Origin: Sphingomonadaceae bacterium 3R27E2-A
GTDB lineage: Bacteria > Pseudomonadota > Alphaproteobacteria > Sphingomonadales > Sphingomonadaceae
DNA length: 64,000 nucleotides
Direction of reading: 5' to 3'
Assembly (NCBI GenBank): GCA_005503165.1
Contig: SCNT01000014.1
Location: forward strand, 40,831 to 104,830
Part shown: one piece after another, positions 61,132 to 64,000 of the stretch
How the letters are laid out: each line of letters starts with the position of its first letter
Numbering within the stretch: position 1 is the first letter of the stretch
Program-made: the position numbers and the translations under genes
Notes under the pieces: generated by a model
What the model was told of the DNA's origin: nothing
Database searches by the model: none
Seen by the model: only the letters and a program-made list of their open reading frames with translations

Positions 61132-62571
61132 TTATCCTGCACAGCAGGACAGCCTTTTCACATCCCGATCGAATGTCTGCGCAGCCAGCTTCAGTCCTTC
61201 GACCGTGGTCAGATAGGGGAAGATCATCTCCGCCAGATCGTCGATCGTGAGGCCGCAGCGGATCGCCATGGCGGCGGTCTGGATACTGTCCGCACCTTCC
61301 GGCGCCAAGATATGCGCGCCCAGCAGTTTGCGGGTCCGGCCATCCGCAACCAGCTTGATCAGGCCGCGCGTGTCGCGAGCCGCCAATGCGCGCGGAACAT
61401 TCTCGAGCGGGAGGGTCGAGGTTCGCGTTGCATATCCTGCCGCGATAGCCTGCGCTTCGGTGAAGCCGACACTGGCTACCTGCGGATCGCTGAATACGAC
61501 GGCCGGCATGGCCGAATTGTCGTACCGCAGGCTATCGCCGTTCAAGGCGTTCTTGGCGGCGATCTTTGCGCCATAGGCTGCCATGTAAACGAACTGGTCT
61601 CGGCCCGTCACATCGCCGGCGGCATAGACGCCGCGCACCGAGGTTCGCATATGGTCATCGACAATGATGGCACCGCTGAGCGTCTGCTTCACCCCTGCCT
61701 CGATGAGACCGAGGTCCTCCACATTCGGGGCGCGCCCGGTCGCTACGAGAAGGCGCTCCGCGACGATGGTTTCGGCGACCCCGTTGCGCAGGACGGTGAG
61801 CGCAGTGCCCCCTTCCGCCGTCTTGTGGGCCGACTGATAGGCGAGGTCGCCCAGAACCGTGATGCCTTCGCTCGAAAGATAGTCGGTCAGCGCGGCACCG
61901 ATCTCCGGCTCCATATCGGGGAGAAGGCGGCTGCGGAAAACGAGCGTCACGTCGACGCCGGCGCGGGAGAACATCTGGGCGAGTTCCACACCGATATAGC
62001 CGCCCCCGAGGACGATCATCGATTTCGGCAACTCGGTCAGGTCGAGCGCGGTAGTGCTGTCGAGCGCATCGACGTCCGGAAGGCCCGGGATAGCCGGCAC
62101 CGCCGGACGCGTACCTGTCGCAATCACGATCCGGTCAGCGGTGAACCGCCTTCCACCGGCCTCGACGCCATTTTCGACGAGCCGCGCCGTGCCTTCATGG
62201 TAGGCGATATTATTGTAGAGAGGCAGGAGATCCGCATATTTCGCCTGACGAAGGCCCGAGACGAGCGAGTCCTTTTCGGCGATCACCTTGCCCCAATCGG
62301 CCATTCGTGCCCCGGCCTCGACACCGTTGAACCGCATCGGCGCGGCATTCGCGTGGTGAATGCTCTCGACCGCGCGGATCAGCGCCTTGGAAGGAACGCA
62401 GCCGACGTTGACGCAGGTTCCGCCGATGGTGCCGGCACCGATAACGGCGACTTGGGCTCCTTGCTCCGCCGCGGTAATCGCGGCCGAGAACCCAGCCGAG
62501 CCGCCGCCCACGACGATAAGGTCGTACTTCTTGGCCTGAGAGCCGTCGCCCCGATTGCAGCAATCACTCAT
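61132..62571 (-). CDS. merA: mercuric reductase
   Basis: A 479-residue flavoprotein disulphide reductase that reduces Hg(II) to Hg(0) with NADPH. It shows FAD-binding VVGGGSAGFSAAITAAEQG, the redox pair Cys53 and Cys58 in GGTCVNVGCVPSK, NADPH-binding IVLGGGYIGVELAQMF, VYAAGDVTGR and the C-terminal vicinal Cys476-Cys477 that take over Hg(II). The N-terminal MerP-like domain is missing, replaced by a short tail starting MSDCCN. It is the third gene of merTPA. Confidence 0.95.
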   Translation of the reverse strand: MSDCCNRGDGSQAKKYDLIVVGGGSAGFSAAITAAEQGAQVAVIGAGTIGGTCVNVGCVPSKALIRAVESIHHANAAPMRFNGVEAGARMADWGKVIAEKDSLVSGLRQAKYADLLPLYNNIAYHEGTARLVENGVEAGGRRFTADRIVIATGTRPAVPAIPGLPDVDALDSTTALDLTELPKSMIVLGGGYIGVELAQMFSRAGVDVTLVFRSRLLPDMEPEIGAALTDYLSSEGITVLGDLAYQSAHKTAEGGTALTVLRNGVAETIVAERLLVATGRAPNVEDLGLIEAGVKQTLSGAIIVDDHMRTSVRGVYAAGDVTGRDQFVYMAAYGAKIAAKNALNGDSLRYDNSAMPAVVFSDPQVASVGFTEAQAIAAGYATRTSTLPLENVPRALAARDTRGLIKLVADGRTRKLLGAHILAPEGADSIQTAAMAIRCGLTIDDLAEMIFPYLTTVEGLKLAAQTFDRDVKRLSCCAG

Positions 62572-62581
62572 GATACGACTT

Positions 62582-62866
62582 TCACTTGCGGACTCGGGAA
62601 GGGTAGCCAGCGTTGGTGGTCGCCGCGATCAACGCCGCGGTGCTGGTCTTGGCGTCGTCATAGGTGACCGTCGCGGTATGCGTTTTGGCCGACACTTCGA
62701 CAGCGGTCACGCCGGGTACGCGCGACAGGCTCTTTTTGACGGTGGGAGCGCAGGTCACGCAGGTCATGTTCTCGACCGCCAAGGTGGTGGTCCGGATTGC
62801 GGCAAAGGCCGGCCCGGATGCGAACAGCGCAGCCGCGGCCGCGAACAGGGTAAGCTTCTTCATCAT
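62582..62866 (-). CDS. merP: periplasmic mercury-binding protein
   Basis: A 94-residue heavy-metal-associated domain protein. The signal peptide is about 1-22 (LTLFAAAAALFASGPAFAA), followed by the metal motif MTCVTC with Cys36 and Cys39. It captures Hg(II) in the periplasm and hands it to MerT. AAGGAG lies upstream of the paired ATG codons at 62866 and 62863. The merA start follows the stop by ten bases. Confidence 0.93.
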   Translation of the reverse strand: MMKKLTLFAAAAALFASGPAFAAIRTTTLAVENMTCVTCAPTVKKSLSRVPGVTAVEVSAKTHTATVTYDDAKTSTAALIAATTNAGYPSRVRK

Positions 62867-62877
62867 GGTCTCCTTGT

Positions 62878-63249
62878 TCAAAGGTCGAGGAATAGGGGGG
62901 CGAGATAGGGGAAGAGGACGGCGAGTCCGATCAGCGCCGTTGCAAGCCACAAGGCCGTCTTTGCCAAGCGGTTGGAGGAAGGCGTGCCGCACTCGCCCTC
63001 GGCGCAGACCACGCGCGGCTGACGATAGATCCGCCAGAACCCGGCGGCCAGGAAGGCGATCGCCACCGCCAGGAAGATGGGCTGATAGGGGGCGAGCGCG
63101 GTCAGGTTGCCGATCCATGCGCCACTGACGCCCAGTGTGAAGAGCACTAGCGGGACGATGCAGCAAGAGGCCGCGCCGAGCGCGCCCAGACTTCCTCCAA
63201 CAATCGCTATCCACGCACCACGTCTGGAAGCCGTTTTCGGCTGGGTCAT
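62878..63249 (-). CDS. merT: mercuric transport membrane protein
   Basis: A 123-residue inner-membrane transporter with three helices. The first helix carries the Cys29-Cys30 pair in GAASCCIVPLVLF. The loop between helices two and three has Cys82 and Cys87 (VVCAEGECG), which pass Hg(II) to MerA. It is the first gene of the operon, directly downstream of the mer promoter. Confidence 0.94.
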   Translation of the reverse strand: MTQPKTASRRGAWIAIVGGSLGALGAASCCIVPLVLFTLGVSGAWIGNLTALAPYQPIFLAVAIAFLAAGFWRIYRQPRVVCAEGECGTPSSNRLAKTALWLATALIGLAVLFPYLAPLFLDL

Positions 63250-63279
63250 TTTCTGTTCTCCGAATCACGTTGTTGACCC

Positions 63280-63310
63280 TAGATAGGATCTGTAGCGGCT
63301 ACAGGTTCAA
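63280..63310 (-). promoter_or_regulatory. MerR-controlled mer promoter with 19-bp spacer
   Basis: On the minus strand, -35 TTGAAC and -10 TATCTA are separated by exactly 19 bp, the over-long spacing that MerR untwists on metal binding. The spacer holds a perfect dyad CTGTAG / CTACAG (63290-63304) as operator. It lies between divergent merR and merT. Confidence 0.88.
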
Positions 63311-63323
63311 GAGGTATTTCAGC

Positions 63324-63779
63324 ATGGATCGGAAAAATCTGCAGGACACAGCGCCCCGGCTCCCCATCGGAGCACTGTCGCGGCGCACCGGATGCAACAT
63401 CGAGACGATCCGCTATTATGAGAAAATTGGCCTGCTCTCCGCGCCTGCGCGCAGCGACGGCGGTCACCGGCTCTATGGCTATGGTCATCTCATGCGGCTC
63501 GGCTTTGTGCGGCGCGCGCGGGAACTGGGCTTCACGCTGGACGAGATCCGCGCGCTGCTTCGGCTGGCCGAGGACCGCGATCGCCCATGCACCGAAGCGC
63601 GCGAGGTCGCCGTGGTCCATCTGACCGACATTCGTACCAAGATCGCGGATCTTCAGGCCATGGAGTCGGTGCTTGCCGAAACCGTCGTGCGATGCGCGGA
63701 TGGCAAGACCCCGGAATGCCCGCTGCTGGAAACGCTATTCGGTTCGATCGATCCGTCTGCCCGGCCTCCTGCCGGCTAG
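63324..63779 (+). CDS. merR: mercury-responsive regulator
   Basis: A 151-residue MerR-family regulator. The winged helix has LPIGALSRRTGCNIETIRYYEKIGLL and GGHRLYGYGHLMRLGFVRRARELGF, followed by the dimerisation helix. Mercury ligands are in the expected places: Cys89, Cys124 and Cys132 (RPCTEA, VRCADGKTPECPLLE). The start MDRKNLQD at 63324 is preferred over an upstream start that would cross the operator. It is divergent from merTPA. Confidence 0.94.
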   Translation: MDRKNLQDTAPRLPIGALSRRTGCNIETIRYYEKIGLLSAPARSDGGHRLYGYGHLMRLGFVRRARELGFTLDEIRALLRLAEDRDRPCTEAREVAVVHLTDIRTKIADLQAMESVLAETVVRCADGKTPECPLLETLFGSIDPSARPPAG

Positions 63780-64000
63780 CCGCCGTCGGCCAGCACAGAC
63801 CAATGTCGGTTTTCGCAAGGACGACGCTTTGGCGAAGCTCAATGTCTGCTTCTTTCATTTTCAGTCCGAAAGCCGACAGGCTGGAAACGTTGAGAGTTTC
63901 GGACGCCGCCAGGCGTCAGAAAGTCTTCGGTGCCCGAACCGCGGTGGTCATGGTCTGAGCTATGGGGAAAGCTGTTTTGCGCTGATGCTGGGGTAGCCAG

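Noticed and set aside
63780..64000. Short frames after merR
   Set aside because: No ribosome site or domain. Nothing could be supported in the last 220 bases.

Overview
The window is a high-GC alphaproteobacterial sequence, most likely a chromosome segment of a sphingomonad, and the gene families fit Sphingopyxis best. The reasons are an RNase-like density of sphingomonad families (CC_3452-type secreted protein, PutR/PutA pair, single bifunctional Rsh enzyme), a lasso peptide core that from memory matches the sphingopyxin type, and a luxI-phyH neighbourhood of the kind reported in sphingomonads. No species assignment can be proven from the sequence alone.

Region 1 (about 1-35.1 kb) is largely core genome: a paired acyl-CoA dehydrogenase operon, an Lrp-type regulator divergent from putA, a TPR protein, glutamate dehydrogenase, then a tight four-gene operon (8.66-18.48 kb) made of a five-haem cytochrome c, a lipoprotein with two HbpS/GlcG (DUF336) domains, an outer-membrane beta-barrel and a 1448-residue decahaem cytochrome with LVIVD repeats. 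This last group looks like an undescribed porin-cytochrome electron conduit. After it come a LbH acetyltransferase, rsh, a glycosyltransferase, an HxlR regulator with a LytS/LytTR two-component pair, ribA-xthA, lolA, ftsK, a ubiH-type hydroxylase, an orphan sigma-like protein, a LON-domain protein and a YbbN-like thioredoxin. Several unrelated families of intergenic inverted repeats lie between these genes, including a 266-bp terminal-inverted-repeat element that exactly fills one intergenic gap.

Region 2 (35.27-48.3 kb) starts at a tRNA-Gly(GCC). It carries a lasso peptide cluster in the order precursor A1, fused B (recognition domain plus leader protease), C (cyclase), precursor A2, and facing it on the minus strand an isopeptidase, an STN-type TonB-dependent receptor, FecR and an ECF sigma factor. 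Directly upstream on the minus strand is a quorum-sensing set luxR, luxI, phyH, gntR. Together these suggest production of two 26-residue lasso peptides, uptake through the receptor with surface signalling, and intracellular linearisation by the isopeptidase, possibly tuned to cell density.

Region 3 (48.5-60.6 kb) is accessory DNA of plasmid or integrative-element type: two SRAP-type genes, small domain-of-unknown-function genes, a large ParB-domain protein, a metallopeptidase-like protein, a Toprim protein, a SLOG/DUF2493 protein, an MNT-HEPN protein and a frameshifted Abi_2 gene. I saw no integrase, relaxase or replication initiator in the window.

Region 4 (60.7-63.8 kb) is a mercury resistance operon, merR divergent from merT-merP-merA plus a small membrane protein, with a clear 19-bp-spaced MerR-type promoter. 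The last 220 bases hold no gene I can support.
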